64,000 bases of DNA from an uncultured Roseobacter sp. (GTDB lineage Bacteria > Pseudomonadota > Alphaproteobacteria > Rhodobacterales > Rhodobacteraceae), in contig NZ_CANLYL010000013.1 in NCBI RefSeq assembly GCF_947495275.1, positions 1 to 64,000 on the forward strand, in the 5' to 3' direction. The notes under the pieces were generated by a model. The model saw nothing but the letters and a program-made list of their open reading frames with translations, made no database searches and had not been told where the DNA came from. Positions 23,927 to 33,177 of the stretch are shown one piece after another (the first letter of the stretch is position 1; the number at the start of each line of letters is the position of its first letter). The position numbers were made by a program, and so were the translations under genes.

Positions 23927-24364
23927 GCCAATCAGCGATCAACTCATTCTCATCGCTGAGCTTGGGCTGATATCTATAACAGGTCTCGCTGATCGAGAAC
24001 GCCCGGCAAGCTAGAGCGATGCTGGCGGATCGGTAACGCACCGCCCATTCGGCCATCTCTTTGCGCTGAGATGGCCTCACCACTTTTTTCCAAGCGCTTC
24101 CTTGAGCAAATCGTTCTGCATGCTCTTCTCGGCATACATCTTCTTTAGCCGTTTGTTCTCTTCGTCGAGCTCTTTCATCCGCGCCATCAGGCTGGCGTCC
24201 ATGCCACCGTATTTGGAGCGCCATTTGTAGAAGCTCGCGCTGCTCATACCATGCTCGCGGCACAGATCAGAGACAGGCACACCATTCTCGGCCTGCTTCA
24301 GGATCGCCATGATCTGCGCATCGCTGTATTTCGATTTCTTCATCAGAATCTCCTCTTTCATCAT
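23883..24364 (-). mobile_element. IS3-family insertion sequence remnant
   Basis: A complete orfA (24077-24364) is followed, one frame over, by the start of orfB. From about 24089 it reads SAWKKVVRPSQRKEMAEWAVRYRSASIALACRAFSIS and breaks off after KKSWGFRR near 23883. The DDE catalytic domain is missing. The outer end lies somewhere near 24400, but I could not fix the terminal inverted repeat. The broken end abuts the recombinase 3' end. Confidence 0.75.
24077..24364 (-). CDS. IS3-family transposase OrfA
   Basis: A 95-aa protein, or 88 aa from the internal Met (KKSKYSDAQIMAIL). HTH_Tnp_1 domain: KYSDAQIMAILKQAENGVPVSDLCREHGMSSASFYKWRSKYGG, then a leucine-zipper-like helix (RMKELDEENKRLKKMYAEKSMQNDLLKEAL). 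Normally a frameshift fuses OrfA to the orfB integrase. Here orfB is truncated, so the element cannot move on its own. Confidence 0.85.
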   Translation of the reverse strand: MMKEEILMKKSKYSDAQIMAILKQAENGVPVSDLCREHGMSSASFYKWRSKYGGMDASLMARMKELDEENKRLKKMYAEKSMQNDLLKEALGKKW

Positions 24365-24459
24365 TTGAGAAAATTCTACTTCAGCACACCCCTAAATTTC
24401 GGGAGGATTACCATCCACGAAAACTGTGCAGACTTACTGCGTCATTCAAACAAAGCTAA

Positions 24460-24484
24460 AGCCCACATCAAATAGATGCGGGCT
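24460..24484 (-). terminator. Candidate terminator of the solenoid-module operon
   Basis: AGCCCGCATC pairs with GATGTGGGCT on the minus strand (one A-C mismatch, 5-base loop) and is followed by TTTAGCTTTG. It lies 75 bp past the stop of the minus-strand gene at 24559. Confidence 0.55.
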
Positions 24485-24558
24485 CTGGTTTCGTTCCAAA
24501 TAACTTTACATAGGTTATCATGATAGAGAAATTTGTCAAAAACGCTGCAAAATCAAGA

Positions 24559-26706
24559 CTATGCTGCGATTGACTCAAGGGTTACAAGCGCTCCCACAAG
24601 ATCGCTAAATCGCCGCCGATTTTCATTTGCGGCATACTCGCCGTCCTCGTTTGACATTCTATGAATCAAGTTTTGCCCAAACTTTGATCTGGACGCATTC
24701 GCAATCAGGACCCGTTCCCATGGAAATGCGCCGGAGCCATCGCTCTGCAGTCTTTCCATTGACCGGCTCGCTGCCTCTTCGCCAAGTGCAGCACAGGCGA
24801 ACTTCGAAACAACGCCCAAACGAGGGACCTTTCCCACTATGTCAGTTAGCTTACCAATATCTTTTGAGGCATAGGCCGATACAATTTTAGCCGCCATAGT
24901 ACCAACAGATTCGCTATCTAGTTTTTCAGGCATTCCGAGCACCTCATGACCAACAAAGGTTAGGTACTCAGTCAACACTCCAAAATCAAAAGTTCGGATT
25001 TCTCGTTTTGCAGTTTCAGCTGATCGTTGCGTGCCGTATTCTGCTTCAAACTTTAGTCTTCGCAACGTACCATTTGCTCGAACGTCATCTGGTATATCTG
25101 GGGTGAAGTCGTTTGCATTGGTCCCACTTGACCATATAGGAATTGTGGAAACACCGCTTGGATCAAATTCATTCTCTTCATGGATCTTATTCTCTATTCC
25201 AAAGCGCGTTGAATCGTCCAAACGTTCAAATTCATTGTTGACGATAATATCGAGGAGTTCTGCTACACCTTCGTTCTCAGATGCATGTATACTGAGTAGA
25301 GATACCACCTCGGCTTTACGATTCTCTCCGTAGTGCATTAGCAGTGCACCTAGTTGCGAAACGGCGTAATAATTGACATCTGGTTTCTCAACGTTACTCC
25401 GGAGAAGATCCTCGGCTTCCTTCCAATCTCCAGCCTCATTTCGATGAAAAAGCAATTTCGCCAGATGGTTTTGCGATGGCTCGCTTGTATAGGGACGAAT
25501 TAACTCGATTGCTTCGACTAGATTCTCTCGACTTCCTGTAGCTAAAAGGAGCTTGGCTATCGTATTATCAAATATCTCTCTAACATGGTTGTTTTTTGTA
25601 AAATCTCTATACGAGCTCAGTAGCCCCTTGGCCGCTTCAAAGTTTCCGTGATCCTCAAATAACCTATGAGCAGTCGTGGCAATCAGTTTGTGTTTTCTCC
25701 CGAGGCCCGTGTTAAGTTTCTTTTTTAACTCAGGTATGAAGTTTTCGTTGTTCATCCGAGTCCAATTTCGATTTATCATTGCCGCTAGGGAGACGGTTTC
25801 GTATCGGACACTTTCAACATTCCCAATCAGGCTTATTAGCGATTCAATGCCATCTTTTATTTGATCGAAGTATTTTGATTGACCGTTCAATCGACAGTAC
25901 TCTAACTCGAGAAATCGATTGAAGTGAAATCGAGTTTTCACCATCCTGGCGAAGCGAATGCGGTTTTGAAAGTCATATTCTGTTCTTTCGAAAGATTTCA
26001 AAAGCGCAAATGCTATTCTCTCACTCTCTGGTCGCCGCCGGAGGCCTTCCCAAAGAACTAAGGAAGCTTCTTTGGAAGCACCCAATTTTAGGAAACTTGT
26101 CGCCCATTTTATCCAAAGTCTTTCATCCGTGGCATCAAGAGAAAAAACCTCACGAACTGTTGCGTCTATTAGGTTATGAAACTTCGGATAGTTGATCTCA
26201 GCGTTCGACTGTCCAGATTGAATGATTTGGTCAAGAGCGAAGCCCACGGGTTGATAGTCGCCTGATGTACGAAAATAGGCCACATACTTCTCAAGAATTG
26301 GCAGAAGGCGAATAGCATCCCAATCTGAATCTGCTGCATCGATCTCTGTTAATATTTTGGTTAATTCAGTGTGGTTCGGAAGGATTGTAGATGGTTTAGA
26401 TTGAGGCACTTCACTGAGAGAGAAGAACGCACGTTTGACCTGGACGTTGATCGAACTGCTGTTGATAGTTTTTGTTAAAGATTGATAGAATTGTTCGGTG
26501 CCAGCACGCCGTAGGTCACGACCAAGAAATGCAATACGTTCTTCATCTATCCAATCTTGTTCACACCACTCTTCCAGTTCGTTCAGAATCTCGCCAATGA
26601 CAGTCGCTTGGTTTTCATCTACCGCCACTAGTGAACGAAACGAGGCGAAGTCAGATTGCCGGAACCCAGAAACCATTCTTCTGATTTGGTCTTTATCAAC
26701 TTCCAT
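24559..26706 (-). CDS. Large alpha-solenoid (TPR-like) protein of unknown function
   Basis: A 715-aa all-helical soluble protein. Repeated helical pairs run through residues 130-480, for example ERLWIKWATSFLKLGASKEASLVLWEGLRRRPESERIAFALLKSF and KEAEDLLRSNVEKPDVNYYAVSQLGALLMHYGENRKAEVV, typical of TPR/HEAT-like scaffolds. The last 200 residues form a different helical domain. No catalytic motif is visible. The gene is clearly AT-richer than the core genes and overlaps its partner by one base. It sits between an IS remnant and tRNA-Asn, the kind of slot where defence genes collect, but that role is inference. Confidence 0.65.
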   Translation of the reverse strand: MEVDKDQIRRMVSGFRQSDFASFRSLVAVDENQATVIGEILNELEEWCEQDWIDEERIAFLGRDLRRAGTEQFYQSLTKTINSSSINVQVKRAFFSLSEVPQSKPSTILPNHTELTKILTEIDAADSDWDAIRLLPILEKYVAYFRTSGDYQPVGFALDQIIQSGQSNAEINYPKFHNLIDATVREVFSLDATDERLWIKWATSFLKLGASKEASLVLWEGLRRRPESERIAFALLKSFERTEYDFQNRIRFARMVKTRFHFNRFLELEYCRLNGQSKYFDQIKDGIESLISLIGNVESVRYETVSLAAMINRNWTRMNNENFIPELKKKLNTGLGRKHKLIATTAHRLFEDHGNFEAAKGLLSSYRDFTKNNHVREIFDNTIAKLLLATGSRENLVEAIELIRPYTSEPSQNHLAKLLFHRNEAGDWKEAEDLLRSNVEKPDVNYYAVSQLGALLMHYGENRKAEVVSLLSIHASENEGVAELLDIIVNNEFERLDDSTRFGIENKIHEENEFDPSGVSTIPIWSSGTNANDFTPDIPDDVRANGTLRRLKFEAEYGTQRSAETAKREIRTFDFGVLTEYLTFVGHEVLGMPEKLDSESVGTMAAKIVSAYASKDIGKLTDIVGKVPRLGVVSKFACAALGEEAASRSMERLQSDGSGAFPWERVLIANASRSKFGQNLIHRMSNEDGEYAANENRRRFSDLVGALVTLESIAA

Positions 26707-27254
26707 CAGAAATCTGGGTCCAAATGAAGCTCGATACCGTGGTGTCGAAACTGATTTGCAGCGTTCTTTAAATGAACATAGATTCGATCATCGTGATACC
26801 CATACCTGCCGGAACGCCTGTTGATCGACCAATAAGGGTCGGGCAAGTTGCTTTCAAACCTAATTTCACCACCAATTCGGCCCTTAAATGACAATGCATC
26901 ACGCAGTAGCGACGGATGTCCTAGTTTGCGAACAAATTTTGTAAGCGGAAAATTCTGCAGCTTCGCAAGCCCAGTTGGAGTATTATCATGAAACATTTCT
27001 TCCATTGCAAATCTTACACGGCCACGATCATCGACGACCCAAATTATTGTTGTGTCTACTGCAAGAACTCTTCCGGCTGAGAAGCCTTGTTCAGTGTCCT
27101 CCATGAAGCGCTTGAGGTAGTTTGCGCTGTCGGTGTCTAGTATAGTTAAAGAGTGAGGGTCGTGTTTTTCTTCCCAAGGATCTTTCGCTTCTCCGCTCGA
27201 TCTCGGCATAGGATCTTCAAGCTTTCCGAAGAGTTCATCTAGTTCTTGAAACAT
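26706..27254 (-). CDS. Partner protein of the solenoid module, unknown
   Basis: The likely start is ATG 27254 (MFQELDELFGKLEDPM), giving 182 aa; the frame opens to 27284. Mixed alpha/beta protein with a conserved-looking end (GRIGGEIRFESNLPDPYWSINRRSGRYGYHDDRIYVHLKNA), rich in His, Tyr and Asp. It is the first gene of a two-gene operon (TGATG junction with the 715-aa gene). No family is recognised. Confidence 0.55.
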   Translation of the reverse strand: MFQELDELFGKLEDPMPRSSGEAKDPWEEKHDPHSLTILDTDSANYLKRFMEDTEQGFSAGRVLAVDTTIIWVVDDRGRVRFAMEEMFHDNTPTGLAKLQNFPLTKFVRKLGHPSLLRDALSFKGRIGGEIRFESNLPDPYWSINRRSGRYGYHDDRIYVHLKNAANQFRHHGIELHLDPDF

Positions 27255-27425
27255 GCTTCTCCATTCAACTGCAAATAACCTCAAATCAATAAAACGTAAC
27301 CTTATTCCACCAAATCAAGGGGTAGGCAACACTTTTGGGGTGCACGAAGTGAAGTTGCATAGGCCTCAGTAGGGTGGGTTTTGATTTCTATATCAGTTTC
27401 ATACAGTCTAGATGGTCTGAACAGA

Positions 27426-27447
27426 AAAAGAGACTAAAAAGAGACTA
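27426..27447. repeat. Tandem 11-bp repeat
   Basis: AAAAGAGACTA occurs twice in direct tandem (27426-27436, 27437-27447), in the gap between the island's last genes and tRNA-Asn. It could be arm-type integrase sites, or simply a chance AT-rich duplication. Confidence 0.35.
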
Positions 27448-27457
27448 AGAAAAGCAA

Positions 27458-27486
27458 AAAGGCTTAGCATTTTCTGCTAAGCCTTT
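27458..27486 (-). terminator. Intrinsic terminator of tRNA-Asn
   Basis: AAAGGCTTAGCA and TGCTAAGCCTTT form a perfect 12-bp stem with a 5-base loop, followed on the minus strand by TTTTTGCTTTTC. It lies 8 bp past the tRNA 3' end. Confidence 0.8.
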
Positions 27487-27494
27487 GTAATTTA

Positions 27495-27569
27495 TGGCTC
27501 CGGCGGTAGGGATCGAACCTACGACCAATTGATTAACAGTCAACTGCTCTACCGCTGAGCTACGCCGGA
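27495..27569 (-). tRNA. tRNA-Asn (GUU)
   Basis: A full cloverleaf on the minus strand: acceptor TCCGGCG/CGCCGGA, D-arm with AGCTCAGCGGTAGAGC, anticodon loop CTGTTAA (GTT), T-arm GTAGG-TTCGATC-CCTAC, with CCA encoded at 27497-27495. Its 3' end points towards the island, as expected of an integration target. A 3' duplicate (attL) would lie beyond the left edge of the window; none was found inside. Confidence 0.95.
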
Positions 27570-27650
27570 ACGGTCTGGGCGATATAGCAGCGGTGTTTTG
27601 CTTCGTCCAGAGGGAATTGCAGGATTTCTTGAAAATCGAAACGGACGAGT

Positions 27651-28562
27651 TTAGCGCCGTTCGAATTTCGTATCAGCGCTGAGATTACCATGAGCGGATA
27701 CGTGGCTTTTTCCCATAAGATCAATGAGATGCGCAAGAACGTTACGGGTCGCGGCGGCAAGCAATTCCGAAGGTGAGTCCAGATAGATCGCGCGCGCCAG
27801 CGCTTGTGCATTGGCAGGGCCCGCAGCCAGTGCTTCAAGGATTTGTTTCTCGCGCGCGCGCCGATGTGAAACAAGCCAGTCGAGACGGTTATTTGGGTGA
27901 TCTATCGCCGCGCCGTGACCTGGATAAAAAGTCTGCCAGCGTCTTTCTTGCAGGCGCGCACAAGACGCCATGAAATCCGTAAGATCACCGTCTGGCGGCG
28001 ATACCAGTGAACTGGCCCAACCCATCACGTGATCCGCGGTAAAGCAGATGTCGTCCCAGGCAAAACAGATATGATTTCCCAGGTGCCCGGGGGTGTGGAT
28101 GACGTTGAGCATCCATTCCGCGCTCTGGATGATGGCGTTGTCTGGCAGGCAAACATCTGGTGAAAATTCGGAATCAATCCCTTCGCCGCCCGCGATCAAA
28201 CCGGATTCTGCAAGGGATTGCATGACCGGTGACCGCCCGGCAGTTGCGTTGCCAAATGCATGGATCGGGGCCCCGCAGGCATCCTGCAAACGCCGCGCGA
28301 GGGGTGAGTGATCCAAATGGCTATGACTGACGAGAATATGCGATATACGAGCGTCCGGGCCGATCGCATCCAGAATAGCCGCCAGATGAGCACTATTGTC
28401 TGGACCGGGGTCGATGACGGCAATCTCCTTCATGCCCAAAAGATAGGTGTTGGTCCCGCGATAGGTCATTGCGGAAGGGTTTGGTGCAACGATGCGGCGC
28501 AGGCCCGGACGCAGGGTTTCTGCATACCCGATCCGTGGATTGAAACTGTCAGGCGCCAGCAT
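27651..28562 (-). CDS. MBL-fold metallo-hydrolase (LACTB2-like)
   Basis: A 303-aa cytoplasmic protein. Metal motif HSHLDHS at about residue 80, then HTPGHLGNH, ADHVMGW and PGHGA, the HxHxDH plus distal His/Asp set of the metallo-beta-lactamase fold. The C-terminus is a winged-helix-like domain (EKQILEALAAGPANAQALARAIYLD), as in LACTB2-type RNA/thioester hydrolases. The substrate cannot be read from sequence. Divergent from the sensor kinase at 28611. Confidence 0.85.
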   Translation of the reverse strand: MLAPDSFNPRIGYAETLRPGLRRIVAPNPSAMTYRGTNTYLLGMKEIAVIDPGPDNSAHLAAILDAIGPDARISHILVSHSHLDHSPLARRLQDACGAPIHAFGNATAGRSPVMQSLAESGLIAGGEGIDSEFSPDVCLPDNAIIQSAEWMLNVIHTPGHLGNHICFAWDDICFTADHVMGWASSLVSPPDGDLTDFMASCARLQERRWQTFYPGHGAAIDHPNNRLDWLVSHRRAREKQILEALAAGPANAQALARAIYLDSPSELLAAATRNVLAHLIDLMGKSHVSAHGNLSADTKFERR

Positions 28563-28610
28563 GGCTATTCGATCTTTCTAAAGGGCAGGGGCGTCGTTAG
28601 GGTTTAGCCC

Positions 28611-29936
28611 ATGTCGTTCGTCTGGCTCAAACATTATATGCCGCGCAGCCTCTATGCGCGGGCGGTTCTGATCCTGCTGTTGCCGGTGGTATTTGTTCAG
28701 TTGGTTGTAACCGTTCTGTTCCTGACCCGCCACTTTGAAGGTGTCACGCAGCAGATGACTGATACGGTCGCGCGGGAGATCAGGCTGGTGCTTGATCTCG
28801 CCGACACGGCACCGGATCGTGGGTCCGTCAGTAGCGTTGTGATTGAGCAGGCCTCTCAGCTTGCGATCACGGCCTTGCCGGTGAGCGTGGCAGAAATGCC
28901 TGAAACCAACATGCGAGATTGGTTCGATTTTTCGGGGCGCGTGATCATGGCAAGGCTGCCGAGCGAGCTTCGCAGGGTCGAGAGGATTGATTTGACCGAA
29001 TACCGGAGGGTGCATGTGTTTGCAGATACCCGCCATGGGCCGGTCAAAGTCAGTTTTGACAGGCGCAGGATATCTGCGTCCAACCCGCATCAGCTGTTCG
29101 TGAATATGCTGTTTTTTGGTGGGTTGATTACGGTTATTGCCATTCTCTACCTGCGAAATCAGCTGCGTCCGATCAAGCGATTGGCGCGTGCCGCAGAGGC
29201 CTTTGGCAGGGGCCGACATGAGCCTTATACGCCATCAGGCGCGGTCGAGGTGCGGTCCGCCGGTAATGCCTTTCTTGATATGCGAAATCGGATTGAACGT
29301 CAGATCGAGCAGCGCACCTTGATGTTGTCAGGCGTCAGCCATGATCTACGCACCCCGCTCACGCGCATGCGGTTGAGCCTGTCGATGCTTGAAGATGACG
29401 AACGGGCGCTGCTGGAGCAGGATGTCGATGACATGCAGGGCATGCTTGATGCCTTTTTGAATTTCGTGAAGGGCGCGGGGGAGGGAAAACCGGAAGCTGT
29501 CGATCCTGTCGAACTCGTTTCAAGTGTTGTTGAAGACGCCCGCCGTGCCGGGCGCAATGTCGCGCTGATGCCCACTGATGGGGAAGGTGGCGGTACGGTG
29601 AAGCTCAATATCGCTACCATGCGACGCGCGCTGGACAACCTGATCTCAAATGCCGTCCGCTACGGCGCGCGTGCGGAGGTCTCGGTGATGCTGACCGAAA
29701 AGACTCTGCGGATCAGGGTTGAGGATGACGGTCCGGGCATCCCCGAGGAACGCAGAGCCGAAGCGACCAGACCATTCACGCGGCTTGACCCGGCCCGCAA
29801 TCAGGACAAGGGGGGCAGTGTCGGCTTGGGTTTGGCGATTGCCACGGATGTAGCGCGTGCACATGGTGGTGTCCTGCGGCTCAGTAGTTCCGACCGATTG
29901 GGTGGGCTGCGCGCCGACATCGTGATCGCGCGCTGA
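28611..29936 (+). CDS. EnvZ-like sensor histidine kinase
   Basis: A 441-aa inner-membrane kinase. TM1 spans residues 15-37 and TM2 about 163-182, with a periplasmic sensor between. HAMP follows (NQLRPIKRLARAAEAFGRG), then an H-box with H244 (GVSHDLRTPLTRMRLSL), N-box DNLISNAVRYG, G1 DDGPGIP and G2 GGSVGLGLAIATDVARAHGG. The HAMP plus short H-box arrangement matches EnvZ/RstB. No response regulator is adjacent in this window, so its partner lies elsewhere. Confidence 0.85.
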   Translation: MSFVWLKHYMPRSLYARAVLILLLPVVFVQLVVTVLFLTRHFEGVTQQMTDTVAREIRLVLDLADTAPDRGSVSSVVIEQASQLAITALPVSVAEMPETNMRDWFDFSGRVIMARLPSELRRVERIDLTEYRRVHVFADTRHGPVKVSFDRRRISASNPHQLFVNMLFFGGLITVIAILYLRNQLRPIKRLARAAEAFGRGRHEPYTPSGAVEVRSAGNAFLDMRNRIERQIEQRTLMLSGVSHDLRTPLTRMRLSLSMLEDDERALLEQDVDDMQGMLDAFLNFVKGAGEGKPEAVDPVELVSSVVEDARRAGRNVALMPTDGEGGGTVKLNIATMRRALDNLISNAVRYGARAEVSVMLTEKTLRIRVEDDGPGIPEERRAEATRPFTRLDPARNQDKGGSVGLGLAIATDVARAHGGVLRLSSSDRLGGLRADIVIAR

Positions 29937-30008
29937 CCCTGACGGCTCAAGCTTTCAACCGCTCCTTCGAGGCGTCTCTTTCGGCGGCGGAATGGCGGAG
30001 GGTGAGTA

Positions 30009-30085
30009 TGGTAGGCCCGGCAGGACTTGAACCCGCAACCAAAGCGTTATGAGCGCTCTGCTCTAACCAATTGAGCTACAGGCCC
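30009..30085 (-). tRNA. tRNA with CAU anticodon (Ile2 or elongator Met)
   Basis: A 77-nt cloverleaf on the minus strand with CCA encoded. It starts GGGCCTGTAGCTCAATTGG, has anticodon loop CTCATAA (CAT) and T-arm GCGGG-TTCAAGT-CCTGC. The GGGCCTG acceptor resembles alphaproteobacterial tRNA-Ile, which suggests a lysidine-modified Ile2 tRNA, but elongator Met cannot be excluded by eye. It is not the initiator (no C1-A72 mismatch). Confidence 0.9.
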
Positions 30086-30214
30086 GCCATGACTGCGTGG
30101 GTAAGCCGGGCCGTTGCCGAGGTCAAGAGCCTGTGAGCTGTCACCGGGCGTTGCATGCGGACCTTGAATGCTCTAACCCGCGAGCAGGTAATCTGTGGCG
30201 CGAGGGACCGGAAA

Positions 30215-31261
30215 ATGACACTGCCCAAAAATGGGATCACATATGCGGATGCGGGTGTCGATATCGACGCAGGCAATGCCTTGGTGGACCGGATCAAACC
30301 GGCGGCGAAACGTACCAATCGTACCGGTGTTATGGCCGGTCTCGGCGGGTTTGGTGCGTTGTTTGACCTCAAAGATGCCGGATACGTTGACCCGATTCTG
30401 GTTGCGGCGACAGATGGTGTTGGCACCAAGTTGAGGATTGCAATTGATACCGGCCACGTGGATGGCGTTGGTGTCGATCTGGTGGCCATGTGCGTAAACG
30501 ACTTGGTGTGTCAGGGCGCGGAGCCCTTGTTTTTCCTGGATTATTTTGCAACCGGCGCGCTGGATACTGAACAGGCCGCCCGCATCATCGAGGGGATAGC
30601 ACTGGGGTGCGAGCGGGCAGGATGTGCGCTGATCGGCGGAGAGACTGCGGAAATGCCGGGGATGTATCCTGCCGGCGATTTCGATCTTGCAGGGTTTTCG
30701 GTGGGCGCGATGGAACGCGGTCAGGATTTGCCGGCCGATGTTTCAACCGGCGATGTACTTTTGGGGCTTGCCTCGGACGGTGTGCACTCCAACGGCTACA
30801 GCCTCGTGCGCAAACTGGTGGCGCTTTCGGGTATGGGGTGGGATGATCCATGTCCTTGGTCGGGGAAATCCCTGGGCGCCGAGCTTCTTACGCCGACGCG
30901 GTTGTATGTAAAGCAAACCTTATCGGCGATACGGGCTGGCGGCGTGCATGCGCTTGCCCATATTACGGGCGGCGGGCTGACGGAGAACCTGCCGCGCGTT
31001 CTGCCCGAGGGTCTCGGTGCACGGATTGATCTGGAGAGCTGGGCATTGCTGTCGGTCTTTGAATGGATGGCGCAAACCGGTGGTATGAGCGCAAACGAAT
31101 TACTCAAGACCTTCAATTGCGGGATCGGTATGATTCTGGTTGTCGCTCCCGAAAGGGCCGATGCGCTTGGCCAGCTTCTTGCTGATCAAGGCGAAACGGT
31201 GACGCAACTTGGCGTTGTGACGCAGACGCCGGGTGTCGCCTATCAGGGCAATCTTCTGTGA
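30215..31261 (+). CDS. purM: Phosphoribosylformylglycinamidine cyclo-ligase
   Basis: AIR synthetase, fifth step of purine synthesis (FGAM + ATP to AIR). 348 aa from ATG 30215, preceded by GAGGGA; the open frame from 30155 is too long. Landmarks: [61 protein letters not shown] and [16 protein letters not shown]. Its stop overlaps the purN GTG start (GTGA), so both are translated together. Confidence 0.95.
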   Translation: MTLPKNGITYADAGVDIDAGNALVDRIKPAAKRTNRTGVMAGLGGFGALFDLKDAGYVDPILVAATDGVGTKLRIAIDTGHVDGVGVDLVAMCVNDLVCQGAEPLFFLDYFATGALDTEQAARIIEGIALGCERAGCALIGGETAEMPGMYPAGDFDLAGFSVGAMERGQDLPADVSTGDVLLGLASDGVHSNGYSLVRKLVALSGMGWDDPCPWSGKSLGAELLTPTRLYVKQTLSAIRAGGVHALAHITGGGLTENLPRVLPEGLGARIDLESWALLSVFEWMAQTGGMSANELLKTFNCGIGMILVVAPERADALGQLLADQGETVTQLGVVTQTPGVAYQGNLL

Positions 31262-31851
31262 CGAAACGCGTCGCCGTATTCATTTCGGGCAGCGGGTCGA
31301 ACATGCAAAAGCTGCTGGAAAGCATGAAAGACGATCATCCGGCGCGGGCTTGTGTCGTGCTGTCGAATGATCCCCGGGCAGGGGGCTTGGATATTGCGGA
31401 GGCGGCGGGCGTGCCGACCGAGGTGGTTCGGCATGAACCCTTCAAGGGGGATCGGGTCGCATTCGAACATGCGCTGACCGGTGCCCTGGCGCATCACGCC
31501 CCTGATCTCATCTGTCTGGCCGGGTTCATGCGCAGACTTACCGCGGGGTTTGTCGACCCTTGGCGTGGGCGTATGCTGAACATTCACCCGTCGCTCTTGC
31601 CAAAGTACCGAGGGCTAAACACACATCGGCGGGCTCTGGAAGCGGGAGACGCGGTTCATGGCTGTACGGTGCATGAAGTGACCGCCGCCTTGGATGATGG
31701 CCCTATCCTCGGTCAGGCCGAAGTTCATGTGCTGCCGGATGACACCGAAGCGACACTGGCTGCACGGGTCCTGGAACAGGAACACCTTCTTTATCCCGCC
31801 GTTCTGGCTCGGTTTGCCGGTGGTGACCGACGACCCGTCATGCTGCGCTAA
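31258..31851 (+). CDS. purN: Phosphoribosylglycinamide formyltransferase
   Basis: GAR transformylase, third step of purine synthesis, using 10-formyl-THF. 197 aa with a GTG start overlapping purM. Motifs: [11 protein letters not shown] at the N-terminus, LAGFMRRL, then [26 protein letters not shown] and [18 protein letters not shown], which hold the catalytic Asn-His-Asp. Length and gene order (purM-purN) match other alphaproteobacteria. Confidence 0.95.
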   Translation: MTKRVAVFISGSGSNMQKLLESMKDDHPARACVVLSNDPRAGGLDIAEAAGVPTEVVRHEPFKGDRVAFEHALTGALAHHAPDLICLAGFMRRLTAGFVDPWRGRMLNIHPSLLPKYRGLNTHRRALEAGDAVHGCTVHEVTAALDDGPILGQAEVHVLPDDTEATLAARVLEQEHLLYPAVLARFAGGDRRPVMLR

Positions 31852-31946
31852 GAACCGTGCGCCGGGTTCTGGTCAAAGGTGCAGGGCTCGTGTAACAGTT
31901 TCAGGACTGGGTAAATTAACAGAGCTGAAGAAAAAGAAACGCCCGA

Positions 31947-33107
31947 ATGATAACACTCACCACGACTGCGGAACTCGCTGCTTTTTGTGCGGAAGCAGCC
32001 AAGTTCGATTATGTCACCGTCGACACAGAGTTCCTGCGCGAACGGACGTACTATTCGAAGCTTTGCCTTATCCAGCTTGCCATGCCCGGCACGGACGACA
32101 GCACTGCTGTTCTTGTCGACCCCTTGACGGATGGGATGTCGCTGGAGCCGCTCTATGAACTCTTCCGGGACACATCGGTGGTCAAGGTATTTCACGCAGC
32201 GCGACAGGATCTTGAGATTTTCTACGTCGATGCGCAGGTTTTCCCTGAACCTCTGTTTGATACGCAGGTGGCGGCCATGGTCTGTGGATTTGGGGAACAG
32301 GTGGGCTATGAAACACTGGTCCGGCGGATCGCGAAAAAGCAGCTCGACAAGACTTCCCGTTTTACCGACTGGTCGCGCCGCCCCCTGACCGATGCACAGA
32401 AAACCTATGCTTTGGCAGATGTGACCCATTTGCGTGACATTTATGAGTTTCTCGCCCGCAAGCTCGAAGAAACCGGTCGCGGGCGTTGGGTCAACGAAGA
32501 ACTCACGGTTCTGACAACTGCCGAGACCTATGTGATCCCGCCCTTTGAGGCCTGGCGTCGCGTGAAGACCCGTACCAACTCCGCCAAGTTTCTCGCCATC
32601 GTGAGGGAATTGGCCGCCTTTCGCGAAACCTATGCGCAGGAACGTAACGTGCCGCGCAACAGGGTGTTCAAGGATGACGCTCTCGTTGAATTGGCGTCCA
32701 ACAAGCCAAAAAATACGGAAGAGCTGGGTCGGGCGCGATTGCTTTTGCGCGAAGCGCGGCGCGGGGACATCGCGGAAGGGATCTTGAAAGCAATCGCCGC
32801 TGGTATTGCCTGCCCCGCCGACCAGATGCCGCAGCCGGATCGGTCGCGCGACAAGTTGCAGGTCAATCCCGCCCTGGCGGACTTGCTGCGCGTTTTGCTC
32901 AAGGCGAAAACAGAAAGCGTGGGCGTGGCTGCCAAGCTCATCGCGTCAGCGTCCGATCTGGACGGGATTGCTGCAGGGTTGCGCGATGCACCGGCCCTGA
33001 AAGGTTGGCGCAAAGAGGTCTTTGGGGATGACGCATTGCGGCTCTGCGAGGGCAAGATCGCCCTTGCGGCGAATAAGTCTGACGTTGAAATTGTCGCGTT
33101 GGACTAA
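31947..33107 (+). CDS. rnd: Ribonuclease D
   Basis: A 3'-5' exoribonuclease for tRNA 3' maturation, 386 aa. DEDDy exonuclease domain: VDTEFLRERTYYSKLCLIQ (D and E), VFHAARQDLEIFY (D), and KTYALADVTHLRDIYEFL (Y and D). HRDC-type helical domains follow from about residue 210. Lies 95 bp after purN. Confidence 0.92.
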   Translation: MITLTTTAELAAFCAEAAKFDYVTVDTEFLRERTYYSKLCLIQLAMPGTDDSTAVLVDPLTDGMSLEPLYELFRDTSVVKVFHAARQDLEIFYVDAQVFPEPLFDTQVAAMVCGFGEQVGYETLVRRIAKKQLDKTSRFTDWSRRPLTDAQKTYALADVTHLRDIYEFLARKLEETGRGRWVNEELTVLTTAETYVIPPFEAWRRVKTRTNSAKFLAIVRELAAFRETYAQERNVPRNRVFKDDALVELASNKPKNTEELGRARLLLREARRGDIAEGILKAIAAGIACPADQMPQPDRSRDKLQVNPALADLLRVLLKAKTESVGVAAKLIASASDLDGIAAGLRDAPALKGWRKEVFGDDALRLCEGKIALAANKSDVEIVALD

Positions 33108-33177
33108 CAGCCGACGGGTTTTTCCACCATGCAAAACACATCAGTTGCAGCGATAACGCCGCGCGATCAAGGATATC

